The notes beneath the pieces are model-generated. The model did no database searches. It was not told where the DNA came from and saw nothing but the letters and a program-made list of their open reading frames with translations. Shown here in pieces: positions 44,224 to 53,333 of a stretch of DNA of 64,000 nucleotides. The translations under genes were made by a program, and so were the position numbers. This stretch comes from Atopobium sp034113385 (GTDB lineage Bacteria > Actinomycetota > Coriobacteriia > Coriobacteriales > Atopobiaceae), in contig NZ_JAXEXL010000009.1 in NCBI RefSeq assembly GCF_034113385.1, positions 1 to 64,000 of the forward strand, in the 5' to 3' direction. Every line of letters starts with the position of its first letter. The stretch's first letter is position 1.

Positions 44224-46378
44224 CAACACGCGTATCACGCTCCTCAAACGTGCCCTTCTTGCCAACAACGTAGTGTTTGCCCTAAGTTTGGTGCTCATTT
44301 GGACCTTGGCTGTGCCTACACCAGCCCAAGCATATGTTGACCCTTCTGTTATGACCTACACCATTCAAGCGTTAGCGGGTGTAGCTGTTGCTTTATCTGC
44401 GGTTGCGGGTATTGCGTTTAGACGTTCTCGTAAGCTTATTTTGAAAGCTTTGCATATAGAAGAGAAGCGCGTCACAGAACCGGTTGTTTCATCCATTACG
44501 CCTGACCAAAAGGCAACCGTAGACACTGCTGCAAAGACTGCACTTGCAACAAGTATTCTTTCGCAAAACAACGGTGCAGCTCCTCTTGATGGGGAAGATT
44601 CTGCTAAGTGGACCACGCGCTTGATTGCTGCATTGTGCGTCTCTTTCTTCTTTGCCTTTACGTTGCTTATTGTGGCGCCATACGAGATTATTGCAGGCAA
44701 TGCTGCAAGTTTGGTCTTTTCTATCTCTCAAGTATGGTGGGTTTTTATCCTTCCAGCATTGCTTGTGACTGCGGTATCCACCGCTGTTTTGACGCTTTTG
44801 CGCAAGCGTGTATTTAACCTGTTCCTTATGTTGGTGTTTGGTTTTACCTTAGCTTGCTATGTTCAGGTTCTCTTCCTTAATATTGGTTTGCCTACCTCTA
44901 CGGGAGCAACCATTGCTTGGTCTGATTACACTAAGGTTTCTTGCTTTACCTTTGTAGTTTGGACACTCGTTTTTATTGCGCCGTTTGCTTTATCACAGCT
45001 TAATCGCAATCTTGCTCGTAAAGTGGTAAGCATCGTTTCGGTTGCTTTAATCTTGGTGCAGTTAGTAGGCGTGGGCAGCATATTCGTAAAGGCTCATGTT
45101 GGTGCATCAGATGAGGATAAAGCGGAATATACAGTTACCGAGAAGGGCATGTTTACCGTATCGCCAAAGAAAAACACGGTCATCTTTGTGTTGGATATGT
45201 ACGACACGCCCATGGATTTAATTCCACTTGCAAAGTCTAATCCCGCATTGCTTCAGGAAATGACTGGGTTTACGTGGTTCCAAAATGTTACGTCTGTTAT
45301 CACTCCTACGCGTGATGCTGTTCCTGCAATCCTGACGGGCTATCAGCCTAATCACAATGCCAATTTGGATAAAATGGCATGGGATAGGTGGGATTACACT
45401 GATTTTATGGGTGATCTTACTAAGGCTGGATATGACATTGGCATTTATTCTGAGAATGTTAATCCCCAGGTAAAACAAATAAACAAGAACGTCATGAATG
45501 TTTTGCCCAGTGATAAGGTGGCGGACAATTCTCCAAAACTTAACGTAAAAGGAACGCTTAAGGCTATATATGAGTGTGCATTGTTCCGTGATTTGCCATG
45601 GCCCTTCAAGCCGTTCTTTTGGTTTTACACGGATGATGTTAACAATGCCATGATTAAGCGTACTGATCCTGCACAAAGTGCTGTGTATGACGATACGATT
45701 CCATACACGACAAATGACCCACTTTATTTCCAAAAGCTTAAGAATGTAAGGCTTTCTTTTGCGGGTGAAAACAAGGAAGGTAGCTTCCGCTTTATTCATC
45801 TGCTTGGCCCACACTGGCCTAACACTATGGATGAGAACGGTGTTGATATTGGTCAATCTACTCGTGCTCAGCAGGCTACTGGCTCCATGAATATCGTAAG
45901 TGAGTACATTCGTCAGCTTAAGAAGCTAGGCATTTACAATCAAACAACCATCATGATTATTTCTGATCATGGATATATGTCTGGCACTGGTAATCTTGAC
46001 CTTACAACCTTTGCCGCTAATCCCATCTTTTTGGTTAAACCGGCTCAATCAGCACAGGCAGACGCAGAGCCTTGTAAGATTTCTCAGGCACCTATTAGTT
46101 TGTTGGATGTAATGCCTACTGCGCTCACTGCTTCCGGTGTGTCCATGACACGTCAGGGTGATGGCATGAATGCGTTTGATGTTACCGATGCAAATCGCCA
46201 GCGTTTCTTTGCAATGCTCAGCCGAAATAGCAGTGGATTTGAGTATGGCGTTGTAGAGTACAGCATCGTTGGTGACGCAAACGATTTTACAAACTGGAAG
46301 CCAACGGGTTGGGTTATGCACTATCCACGTAACGAAGCCTCTTGGTGGGAGGACCGCGGCTCTCGTACGGTGGGCTAA
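44213..46378 (+). CDS. Membrane LTA-synthase/sulfatase-like phosphotransferase, paralogue 1
   Basis: 721 aa from the ATG behind AAGGAG (overlapping the upstream stop). A signal-like N-terminus leads to the block AYVDPSVMTYTIQALAG, then about four membrane segments, and from about residue 320 an alkaline phosphatase/sulfatase-superfamily domain. Expected residues are D in VIFVLDMYD (Glu in LtaS), T366 in TPTRDAVPAIL as nucleophile candidate, the His in LLGPHWP, and D585-H586 in SDHGYMSG. LtaS-like enzymes move glycerol-phosphate from lipid to polymer outside the cell. Here the substrate could be phosphocholine or glycerol phosphate. Neighbour of a close paralogue. Confidence 0.82.
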   Translation: MQTNNTRITLLKRALLANNVVFALSLVLIWTLAVPTPAQAYVDPSVMTYTIQALAGVAVALSAVAGIAFRRSRKLILKALHIEEKRVTEPVVSSITPDQKATVDTAAKTALATSILSQNNGAAPLDGEDSAKWTTRLIAALCVSFFFAFTLLIVAPYEIIAGNAASLVFSISQVWWVFILPALLVTAVSTAVLTLLRKRVFNLFLMLVFGFTLACYVQVLFLNIGLPTSTGATIAWSDYTKVSCFTFVVWTLVFIAPFALSQLNRNLARKVVSIVSVALILVQLVGVGSIFVKAHVGASDEDKAEYTVTEKGMFTVSPKKNTVIFVLDMYDTPMDLIPLAKSNPALLQEMTGFTWFQNVTSVITPTRDAVPAILTGYQPNHNANLDKMAWDRWDYTDFMGDLTKAGYDIGIYSENVNPQVKQINKNVMNVLPSDKVADNSPKLNVKGTLKAIYECALFRDLPWPFKPFFWFYTDDVNNAMIKRTDPAQSAVYDDTIPYTTNDPLYFQKLKNVRLSFAGENKEGSFRFIHLLGPHWPNTMDENGVDIGQSTRAQQATGSMNIVSEYIRQLKKLGIYNQTTIMIISDHGYMSGTGNLDLTTFAANPIFLVKPAQSAQADAEPCKISQAPISLLDVMPTALTASGVSMTRQGDGMNAFDVTDANRQRFFAMLSRNSSGFEYGVVEYSIVGDANDFTNWKPTGWVMHYPRNEASWWEDRGSRTVG

Positions 46379-46430
46379 GTTGCAATCATTAAAAAATACA
46401 GTCATCAAGAAATAAAGCGGAGAAGTTCTC

Positions 46431-48545
46431 GTGAAAGTCAAGCAACGCGTCGGCATGGTGCAGGGCGTACTATCTAAAACAGTATTGTTTGCGTATGATG
46501 CAGTGAGCGTCATAAGCCTGGTATTGGTATGGTTGCTGGCTGTGCCTACGCCAGCTCAAGCATACGTCGATCCTTCGGTTATGACCTACACCATTCAGGC
46601 GTTAGCCGGTGTAGCCGTTGCTTTGTCTGCAGTTATTGGCGTTGCATGGCGTCGCATTAGGCGCCATGTTGTTAAGCTTCTTAAAGTTGATGATAAGCGC
46701 GAGGTAGAACCTGACGTCCATTACTATGCAGATGGCCAGGTGCCAGCAATTCAGCTAGGGGCTGTAAATGCTTGTGGTACGACTGCTCAAACAGCAACGC
46801 CTCATCGTATGGGTTGGGTAAAAAGGTTGTTGTTTGCCTTGGTGCCAGCGCTTGCTTGCTCGCTTTCTCTCTTGTTTTTCTCGCCCTTAGAAATGATTGT
46901 TGGCGCAGAGTCTCAGCTGGCATTTAAAACCACCAACGTTTTGGGCATCATGCTGGTGTTTGCCTTGGTGTGTGGGGTAGTGCTTGCGCTCATACTTTCT
47001 GTTTTTTGGGGCAAGGGCTATTCTGCTTTGGTAACGCTTGTTGCTGCCTGCACGCTCGGTATGTTCCTGCAATCATTGGTGCTCAATGCGGGGTTGCCAG
47101 ATGCAACGGGCATCTCTGTTGCATGGGGCTCATTTAGAAATCAAATGCTCATTGGTGCTGGAGTTTGGGCGCTTATCATTGCGGCGTATTTTGTGATGGC
47201 CCATAAGCTCGAAAGTCTTTCGAGGCTGGTTCAAATTGCCGTATGTGCCGTGCTGGTTTTGGTGCAGACCGTCAGTTTGGTAACGGGTGTTGTTGCTGCA
47301 AACAATGCCAACAAAGATGCGGAAACCGTCCGTATGACAGAAGAAGGCCTCTTTACGGTTTCTAAAAAGAAGAACACCGTTGTGTTTATCTTAGACACCT
47401 TTGATACAGAGGACATTTTGCGTCTGGAGGGCCAAGACAAAGATACCCTTGCTGCTTTTAATGGATTTACGTTTTATAAAAACTCAAGTGGCAAAATGAT
47501 TCCTACGCGCTACGCCATTCCGTATCTGCTTTCTGGTGTACAGCCCGCAAAGGATGAGACATTTGGCAATTGGTGCCGAACCATGTATTCTCGCAGCTCG
47601 TTCTTGTCTGACATCAAGGACGCGGGTTATTCCATTGGTATTTACTCCGATGATGGTTCAGTGCATCATACAAATCAAATTGCCGATAAAACCATCAACA
47701 TTCATACCCTTAAAGCACCGGACATTAATGCTCAAGGTACCATCCGCATCCTTACTAAGTGTGGTATTTACAAGAGTGCTCCTTGGGTTGTAAAGCCATT
47801 CTTCTGGTTTTATCAAGATCAACTAAACGAGAATATCGTTGATCATTCCAACAGTGATCCTGCAGGCGTTCCCTATGTAGAAAAAGACGGAGCTTTCCAC
47901 GAGAAACTCGTCCAAAAGAAACTTACTGCAAGTGATGAAGGTCAAAATGGTGCGTTTAGGTTTATCCACCTTTTGGGCACCCATGCCCCCTACGTGCTTA
48001 ATGCAGAAGGCTTCCAGACGGGTAAATCCGATATTGATGCCCAGGCACGCGGTTCTCTTAAGATTGTTGCCGATTATATCCAGCAGCTTAAGGACCTAGG
48101 TGTGTATGAAAACACAACCATTATTGTGACAGCAGATCATGGTCGTTTTGACTTTACGGCTTCATGGGTGAAGGGGTTTGACCCCAATGCACTTGGCAAT
48201 GCCGGTCTTACGAATGATGGCAAGGATATTGGTAGGGCTACGTGCCCTCTATGGCTTATTAAACCTGCACAATCTGCAGAGTATGATACCGTGCCCTGTC
48301 AGGTTTCTACGGTGCCCACGGGACATGAGGACTACGCAGCAACGGTTATTGATGCCATAGGTGGGGATTATTCTAAATATGGTATTCCTACGCGGTTAGT
48401 AGGCCCAGAACCCCGTACTCGTACGTACTTAGCAACCATTCATGATGCAAGCAAGAAAATCGATGCTGAGTGGCAAGAGTATGAGATTAGGGGAGATGCC
48501 CTCAATTTTGGTGACTGGAAAAAGACGGGCAAAGTCTGGAATTAG
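46431..48545 (+). CDS. Membrane LTA-synthase/sulfatase-like phosphotransferase, paralogue 2
   Basis: 704 aa, GTG start behind CGGAGAAG, 52 bp after paralogue 1. The same AYVDPSVMTYTIQALAG block and membrane region occur, with high DNA similarity over this segment. The catalytic domain keeps VVFILDTFD, T359 in IPTRYAIPYLL, the His in LLGTHAPY and D569-H570 in ADHGRFDF. The duplicates have diverged in the catalytic half, so they may use different acceptors. Function as in paralogue 1, by family. Confidence 0.82.
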   Translation: MKVKQRVGMVQGVLSKTVLFAYDAVSVISLVLVWLLAVPTPAQAYVDPSVMTYTIQALAGVAVALSAVIGVAWRRIRRHVVKLLKVDDKREVEPDVHYYADGQVPAIQLGAVNACGTTAQTATPHRMGWVKRLLFALVPALACSLSLLFFSPLEMIVGAESQLAFKTTNVLGIMLVFALVCGVVLALILSVFWGKGYSALVTLVAACTLGMFLQSLVLNAGLPDATGISVAWGSFRNQMLIGAGVWALIIAAYFVMAHKLESLSRLVQIAVCAVLVLVQTVSLVTGVVAANNANKDAETVRMTEEGLFTVSKKKNTVVFILDTFDTEDILRLEGQDKDTLAAFNGFTFYKNSSGKMIPTRYAIPYLLSGVQPAKDETFGNWCRTMYSRSSFLSDIKDAGYSIGIYSDDGSVHHTNQIADKTINIHTLKAPDINAQGTIRILTKCGIYKSAPWVVKPFFWFYQDQLNENIVDHSNSDPAGVPYVEKDGAFHEKLVQKKLTASDEGQNGAFRFIHLLGTHAPYVLNAEGFQTGKSDIDAQARGSLKIVADYIQQLKDLGVYENTTIIVTADHGRFDFTASWVKGFDPNALGNAGLTNDGKDIGRATCPLWLIKPAQSAEYDTVPCQVSTVPTGHEDYAATVIDAIGGDYSKYGIPTRLVGPEPRTRTYLATIHDASKKIDAEWQEYEIRGDALNFGDWKKTGKVWN

Positions 48546-48728
48546 TTTTTAGGGGTGGACGTCTAGGAGTAAACGTCTTGCCTTTAAAGTAAGCTAACAA
48601 TGACTTATGTTAGTTGTGTAGTAACAATTGATTTTGCGATTTACCGACAGCCACTCTGCCTTTAGGGAATAGTGTTGAGTAAGGAGAAACGCATAGACAT
48701 GCGTTCATCATACTGGAAGGAAAAGAAC
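48546..48728. other. Intergenic region ahead of desulfoferrodoxin
   Basis: 183 bp. It has a small inverted repeat CTAACA/TGTTAG near 48593-48614, without a T-run. No promoter could be fixed and no ORF of note is present. Confidence 0.35.
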
Positions 48729-49121
48729 ATGACAGAGGCAAGTTTTTATCGTTGTAATCGCTGTGGTAATGTTGTAGCTCTTCTTCATGAGGGGGAGGAC
48801 AGCTCTAATCGCTGTGGTGCAGATGATTCCATGGAGCTGTTGGTCCCCAATACTACTGATGCTGCTAATGAGAAGCACGTTCCTGTTGTAAGCAGGGAGG
48901 ATGACAAGCTTGTAGTAACCATTGGTTCTGTAGAGCACCCCATGACTGAGGCACACCTTATTGAGTTTGTTGCTCTTGTTAAGGCTAATGGCGACATCAA
49001 TATTAAGCGTCTTAAGGCTAACGATAAGCCCCGTGTTACCTTCTGCGCTCATGAGGTAGAGGGTGCAACCGTATATGCATACTGTAACCTGCACGGTCTT
49101 TGGGCTGCTGACGTTAAGTAA
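48729..49121 (+). CDS. dfx: Desulfoferrodoxin-type superoxide reductase
   Basis: 130 aa from the ATG behind AAGGAAAAG. The C-terminal SOR iron site is complete (HVPVV, EHPM, EAHLIEF, YCNLHGLW: Cys plus His ligands). The N-terminal desulforedoxin-like domain has C9, C12 and C29, but R28 sits where the fourth cysteine of the usual CC pair should be, so centre I is probably absent or altered. It reduces superoxide to peroxide in the cytosol without making oxygen, a typical anaerobe strategy. Ferritin lies further along, at 54261. Confidence 0.9.
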   Translation: MTEASFYRCNRCGNVVALLHEGEDSSNRCGADDSMELLVPNTTDAANEKHVPVVSREDDKLVVTIGSVEHPMTEAHLIEFVALVKANGDINIKRLKANDKPRVTFCAHEVEGATVYAYCNLHGLWAADVK

Positions 49122-49272
49122 GTAGACGTTGCTTTAATTTTGATTTGTACAGTGCTGATGGCTCGTGCTTGTAGGTGCGAGCCATTTTGTTTAGCAGATG
49201 TGTGTTTAGGTAATACTATGAGGGACCTCACGAATACCTCATGAATGTATGAAAGCTAAGCAGGAGTTTTAC

Positions 49273-51087
49273 ATGAAAATTGCCATCTCTCAGATGAGCA
49301 CACATGCAGCAGATTTTGATACCACGCTCACGCGTATGGTTGCTCAAGCGCGCCTTGCAAAAAGCCAGGATGCAGAGCTCATAGTGTTTCCATTTCCAGC
49401 GTTTACCGGACCTGATTTTGGCGGTATGGGAGCACTGGATTCTTTTGGTCAGTCTCTTGCTTTGGCGCAGGTAACGCTTGCACGTGAGCTAGAAAAGCTT
49501 CAGATTGCTGCCTTGATTCCCCTGCTGGCTCCCGCTCCTTTTGGCACCTTTCAGGAAGTTGTCTGCATTAAAGAGGGTTCTGTTATGCCACTGCGCTATG
49601 CCTCTCATGCCCTTATGGCGCATGAGGGCCCAAGCGGATGGATGGTTCCTCCTAGTCAAGAGACCATGGGGTTTGTGTTAGGTGATATAAATTGTGCGGT
49701 TGTCTTTAATCAGGAGCAGTTCCGTGCGTTAGTAGATGCTCATGCTGATTTGGACATCTTGTTTTATCTACAAGGGAATTGTTTTACTACCGACGATGAA
49801 AGTACTCTGCTGGCACCAGCCCTTTCCCGCGGCTTATTTACGCAAGATGTGTCCACACTGAATGCGTGGCTTGTGGCCGTTGGGGGTGTTGGCGGATACG
49901 ATGACGTGGTCTTTGCAGGCGGCAGCTTTGTTATGGCTCCATGGGGAGAAGTAGCTGCACAGATGCCTTCTTTTGAGGAAGACTTTTGTTTGGTAGACGT
50001 TAATCCTGCTTTTGAGGGTCCTTTGGCTCACCCACAGCCCGCGCCTCCCTATAATGCCAATGCCTTGTTGTGGGATGGATTAACCCTTGCGCTACGTGAC
50101 TTTTTACAATTTGATAAGCGCCTGCATGATGTAGTGCTTGCTTTGGACGGAAGTATGGCATCAGCTACGCTTGCTGCTTTGGCAATAGATGCCGTGGGCC
50201 CTACGCGCGTACATGCAGTGCTGGTGCCTCGTATGGATGAAGCGGCTTATCGTGATGCCAAGCAACTGGCGCATAACTTGCGTCTTTCTACGGATGAGCT
50301 TACGGTACGAGACGTTACAATCGCAGGCAGAGCACTACAGCTTGATATGAATGATGAGAGCGCTTTAGACCTATTGGTTGCTGCCCGCTTGCAAAGCGTG
50401 GCTGCCGAGCATTCTGCGTTGGTGGTATCGCCAGCAGACAAAACCACCTTAGCACTTGAATTGCAGCAAGGGGGCAATGCCTCTGTCAGTGCTGCAAGTT
50501 ATCTGCCTTTTGGTGATGTGTATCGCTCTGACCTTTTGGCGCTGGCGCGCTATCGGCAGGCGCAATCTGCGGCCTTGCCAGAGGCGGTGCTTAAACGTTT
50601 TACCGTGCCAGTGTTGCGTTCTCATCATTTTGAGGGCCTGCCCGCGTCAATGGGGAAGGAAGCTCAGCTTAGCTTGGTGGATTCAATTTTACGTTCTTCT
50701 ATCGAGAAAAACATGAGTTTTAACGCGCTTGTGGACTTAGGCAATGACCCTCAGTTAGTAACAGCAATCCTTACACGTATGCATGCTCAGGAAATTGCTC
50801 GTCGTGCCTTACCATCCTTTGCTTCTGTCTCTGCCCGAACTATCACAGAAAACTCGCGTCCTATCAATGCGAGCTGGGAAGATGCGTATCGTTCAAAAGA
50901 TGAGCTTAAACAGGTAGAGAACTTCTACAAGCACATTAACGATAAACTCATTGAGCTGGCACACGATGCTGACCAGACCAGCAAGATTAATGACGCATTT
51001 GAGATGCTGCGTGACGTTATCTCTTCTGTTGCCAACGATAAAGACGACGAGAATCGCTGGGGCACGGGACCATTTTCCAACAACTAG
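49273..51087 (+). CDS. NAD synthetase-like protein with eroded catalytic motifs
   Basis: 604 aa from the ATG behind CAGGAG. The fold matches glutamine-dependent NadE: a nitrilase domain (IVFPFPAFTGPDF, VLGDINCAVVF) and an ATP-pyrophosphatase domain with LVVSPADKTTLALELQ and LPFGDVYRSDLLALARY. Yet the nitrilase Glu is replaced by Phe, the catalytic Lys is not visible, and the P-loop SGGxDS reads DGSMAS. Both active sites look damaged, although the frame is intact and the conserved scaffold is retained. It may be a pseudoenzyme or a repurposed protein. A real NAD synthetase would be needed elsewhere, or NAD salvage. Confidence 0.72.
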   Translation: MKIAISQMSTHAADFDTTLTRMVAQARLAKSQDAELIVFPFPAFTGPDFGGMGALDSFGQSLALAQVTLARELEKLQIAALIPLLAPAPFGTFQEVVCIKEGSVMPLRYASHALMAHEGPSGWMVPPSQETMGFVLGDINCAVVFNQEQFRALVDAHADLDILFYLQGNCFTTDDESTLLAPALSRGLFTQDVSTLNAWLVAVGGVGGYDDVVFAGGSFVMAPWGEVAAQMPSFEEDFCLVDVNPAFEGPLAHPQPAPPYNANALLWDGLTLALRDFLQFDKRLHDVVLALDGSMASATLAALAIDAVGPTRVHAVLVPRMDEAAYRDAKQLAHNLRLSTDELTVRDVTIAGRALQLDMNDESALDLLVAARLQSVAAEHSALVVSPADKTTLALELQQGGNASVSAASYLPFGDVYRSDLLALARYRQAQSAALPEAVLKRFTVPVLRSHHFEGLPASMGKEAQLSLVDSILRSSIEKNMSFNALVDLGNDPQLVTAILTRMHAQEIARRALPSFASVSARTITENSRPINASWEDAYRSKDELKQVENFYKHINDKLIELAHDADQTSKINDAFEMLRDVISSVANDKDDENRWGTGPFSNN

Positions 51088-51097
51088 TGTGCTATCA

Positions 51098-51113
51098 TAG
51101 AACGCATGTTCTA
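51098..51113. promoter_or_regulatory. LexA/SOS box ahead of ruvCAB
   Basis: TAGAAC-GCAT-GTTCTA is a perfect palindrome with the GAAC-N4-GTTC core of Gram-positive and actinobacterial LexA boxes. It lies 15 bp before the ruvC start, overlapping a -10-like TATCAT. It predicts SOS induction of ruvCAB. Confidence 0.7.
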
Positions 51114-51128
51114 GTCTGAGGAGTGCAC

Positions 51129-51626
51129 GTGGTCATTTTAGGAATTGACCCTGGATTGGCAAATACTGGTTGGGGTGTTATAGAAACACGAGGTTCGCTT
51201 ATGCGTGCTCGTGCGTATGACTGTGTGCATACAGACGCAAAAGATACCTTAGACCACCGTTTAGGCCTCATTTTTAATCGTATTGGCTTTGCAATTCGTG
51301 AGTATAATCCAGACGCAGTAGCTATTGAGTCCATTTATTTTGGTACGAATACAAGTGCGGCTATTTGGACTGCTCATGCTCGTGGTGCTGCTATTGCTGC
51401 TTGTGCTTATGCAGGTATTCAGGTGGGAGAGTATACACCCATGCAAATCAAGCAAGCAATTGTAGGTACAGGTGCTGCAGATAAGGGCCAGGTTACCTAT
51501 ATGGTTCGTAATGTGCTTGCGCTAGATCATGATCCTAAACCAGATCACTGTGCAGATGCACTCGCCGCCGCTGTCTGTCATGCTCACTCTACGCGTACGC
51601 TGCGTCTTGCTCAACAAACCCTATGA
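51129..51626 (+). CDS. ruvC: Holliday junction resolvase RuvC
   Basis: 165 aa with GTG at 51129, five bases after TGAGGAG; a GTG at 51123 overlaps the SD. Motifs include ILGIDPGLANTGWG and the acidic AIESIYFG, then DALAAAVCHAH. It resolves Holliday junctions cut by RuvAB branch migration. It heads the ruvCAB operon behind a LexA box. Confidence 0.95.
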   Translation: MVILGIDPGLANTGWGVIETRGSLMRARAYDCVHTDAKDTLDHRLGLIFNRIGFAIREYNPDAVAIESIYFGTNTSAAIWTAHARGAAIAACAYAGIQVGEYTPMQIKQAIVGTGAADKGQVTYMVRNVLALDHDPKPDHCADALAAAVCHAHSTRTLRLAQQTL

Positions 51627-51637
51627 AAGGTAAATCT

Positions 51638-52270
51638 ATGATAGTTCAATTAACTGGCTCACTCATAGAGGTAACTCCTAGTGTACTTGTGCTTGACGTT
51701 AATGGCGTGGGGTATGAGCTGCGCTGCTCTGCTATGACCGCTGCATCAGTACCAGCCGTAGGAACGTCTGGCGTTACGCTGCTTACGCGCCTTGCGGTAC
51801 GGGAAAACTCTATGACGCTGTTTGGATTTGCTTCTCGGGAAGAGCGCACGTTATTTGATCGTCTTATAGCAGTGTCTGGCGTGGGGCCTTCTTTGGCATT
51901 GTCTGTCTTGTCCACCTTTACACCTGCTGCATGTGCAGCTATTGTTGCCACAAATGATGCTACACGTATGGCCACCGTTCCAGGCGTGGGCAAAAAGACG
52001 GCTACGCGCCTGCTGGTAGAGCTTCAAAGTGTCTTTGCATCTGATGTAGAGTTGCGTGGGCTGGTTACTTCTGCTGGAGTTACGGATGACGTGGCTACAC
52101 CATCTCTTACTGGTTCGTCTCTTGAATCTGATGTACAGGCCGCACTTCTTTCTATGGGCTTTACTCCTCAGGAAGTGGAGCTTGCATTGGATGGATATGA
52201 GCAGGCTGGTGCTGCTACCGTAGAGCAAATAGTGGCCTATGCACTGCGCAGGCTGGGAGGTAAGGCATAA
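51638..52270 (+). CDS. ruvA: Holliday junction branch migration protein RuvA
   Basis: 210 aa. The ATG at 51638 is chosen because RuvA starts M-I-x-x-L-x-G-x-L; an in-frame ATG at 51623 overlaps ruvC. Domain I is VLVLDVNGVGYEL, the helix-hairpin-helix region is VSGVGPSLALSVLS and VPGVGKKTATRLLVEL, and domain III follows. It targets RuvB to junction DNA. Confidence 0.95.
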   Translation: MIVQLTGSLIEVTPSVLVLDVNGVGYELRCSAMTAASVPAVGTSGVTLLTRLAVRENSMTLFGFASREERTLFDRLIAVSGVGPSLALSVLSTFTPAACAAIVATNDATRMATVPGVGKKTATRLLVELQSVFASDVELRGLVTSAGVTDDVATPSLTGSSLESDVQAALLSMGFTPQEVELALDGYEQAGAATVEQIVAYALRRLGGKA

Positions 52271-53332
52271 ATGTGGGAAGCAAATCCTTTACAGGATCTG
52301 TTTGGCGATAAGACCCAGCAGTTGGGGAAAACCCGTCCTGTTACCGCAGAGCTTACTGAAGATGATCTAGAGGTTGACCGCACACTTCGTCCTAAAACGC
52401 TCGACCAATACGTAGGACAGGAGCGCGTGCGCGATAATTTGCGCGTGCTTATTGAGGCTGCCAAAACACGAGAAGAGCCCCTCGATCACGTACTTTTTTC
52501 AGGTCCTCCGGGGCTTGGTAAAACCACTCTTGCAAATGTTCTTGCTAATGAGATGGGGTCAAAGCTTCACACCACCAGTGGCCCTGCCATTGAGCGTACG
52601 GGTGATTTAGCGGCAATTCTTACCAATCTTGAAGCAGGAGACGTTCTGTTTATAGATGAGATTCATCGTCTTAATCACATGGTAGAAGAAGTTTTGTATC
52701 CAGCTATGGAAGACTTCTTTTTGGATATTGTTATTGGTAAAGGCCCCGCTGCTCGTTCTATTAGGTTAGATATTCCTAAGTTTACGCTGGTAGGAGCTAC
52801 TACTCGTACGGGCTTACTTACGGGTCCATTGCGTGACCGTTTTGGTATTTCTTTTCGTTTGGATTACTACACACCAGACGAGCTTGCAGATATTGTAAGT
52901 CGGTCTGCGGCTATTTTAGGTGTCACGATAGATAGCCAAGGTGCAGCAGAAATTGCAAGCCGTAGTCGTGGTACACCACGTTTAGCAAACCGTTTACTTA
53001 AACGTGTGCGTGACTATGCACAAGTGCGTGCTAATGGCACTATTACTTGGGAAGTAGCGGCGCAAGCACTTACCTTCTTTGAAATTGATGAGATGGGTCT
53101 AGACTGGATGGATGTAAAAATCCTTACTGCTCTGTGCGCTACCTTCCGTGGACGTCCCGTGGGTCTTTCTACGATTGCAAGCGCAGTAGGCGAGGATGCT
53201 TCTACCATAGAAGATGTTTATGAGCCATACTTGTTGCAGCGTGGTTTACTTGTCCGTACACCGCAAGGACGCAAGGCAACCTATGCGGCATTCGAGCACC
53301 TATCTATGGAAGTTCCTCCAGAAAGGGGATAA
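52271..53332 (+). CDS. ruvB: Holliday junction helicase RuvB
   Basis: 353 aa, AAA+ ATPase. The start is the ATG right after ruvA, with SD GGAGGTAAGG. Walker A is GPPGLGKTTLA, Walker B LFIDEIHRL, sensor 1 GATTRTGLL, and the C-terminal winged helix follows at VGLSTIASAVGEDASTIEDV. It drives branch migration. Confidence 0.96.
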   Translation: MWEANPLQDLFGDKTQQLGKTRPVTAELTEDDLEVDRTLRPKTLDQYVGQERVRDNLRVLIEAAKTREEPLDHVLFSGPPGLGKTTLANVLANEMGSKLHTTSGPAIERTGDLAAILTNLEAGDVLFIDEIHRLNHMVEEVLYPAMEDFFLDIVIGKGPAARSIRLDIPKFTLVGATTRTGLLTGPLRDRFGISFRLDYYTPDELADIVSRSAAILGVTIDSQGAAEIASRSRGTPRLANRLLKRVRDYAQVRANGTITWEVAAQALTFFEIDEMGLDWMDVKILTALCATFRGRPVGLSTIASAVGEDASTIEDVYEPYLLQRGLLVRTPQGRKATYAAFEHLSMEVPPERG

Positions 53333-53333
53333 C

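Noticed and set aside
45218..45856. 212-aa minus-strand ORF
   Set aside because: Antisense to the sulfatase-like gene; composition typical of a shadow frame.
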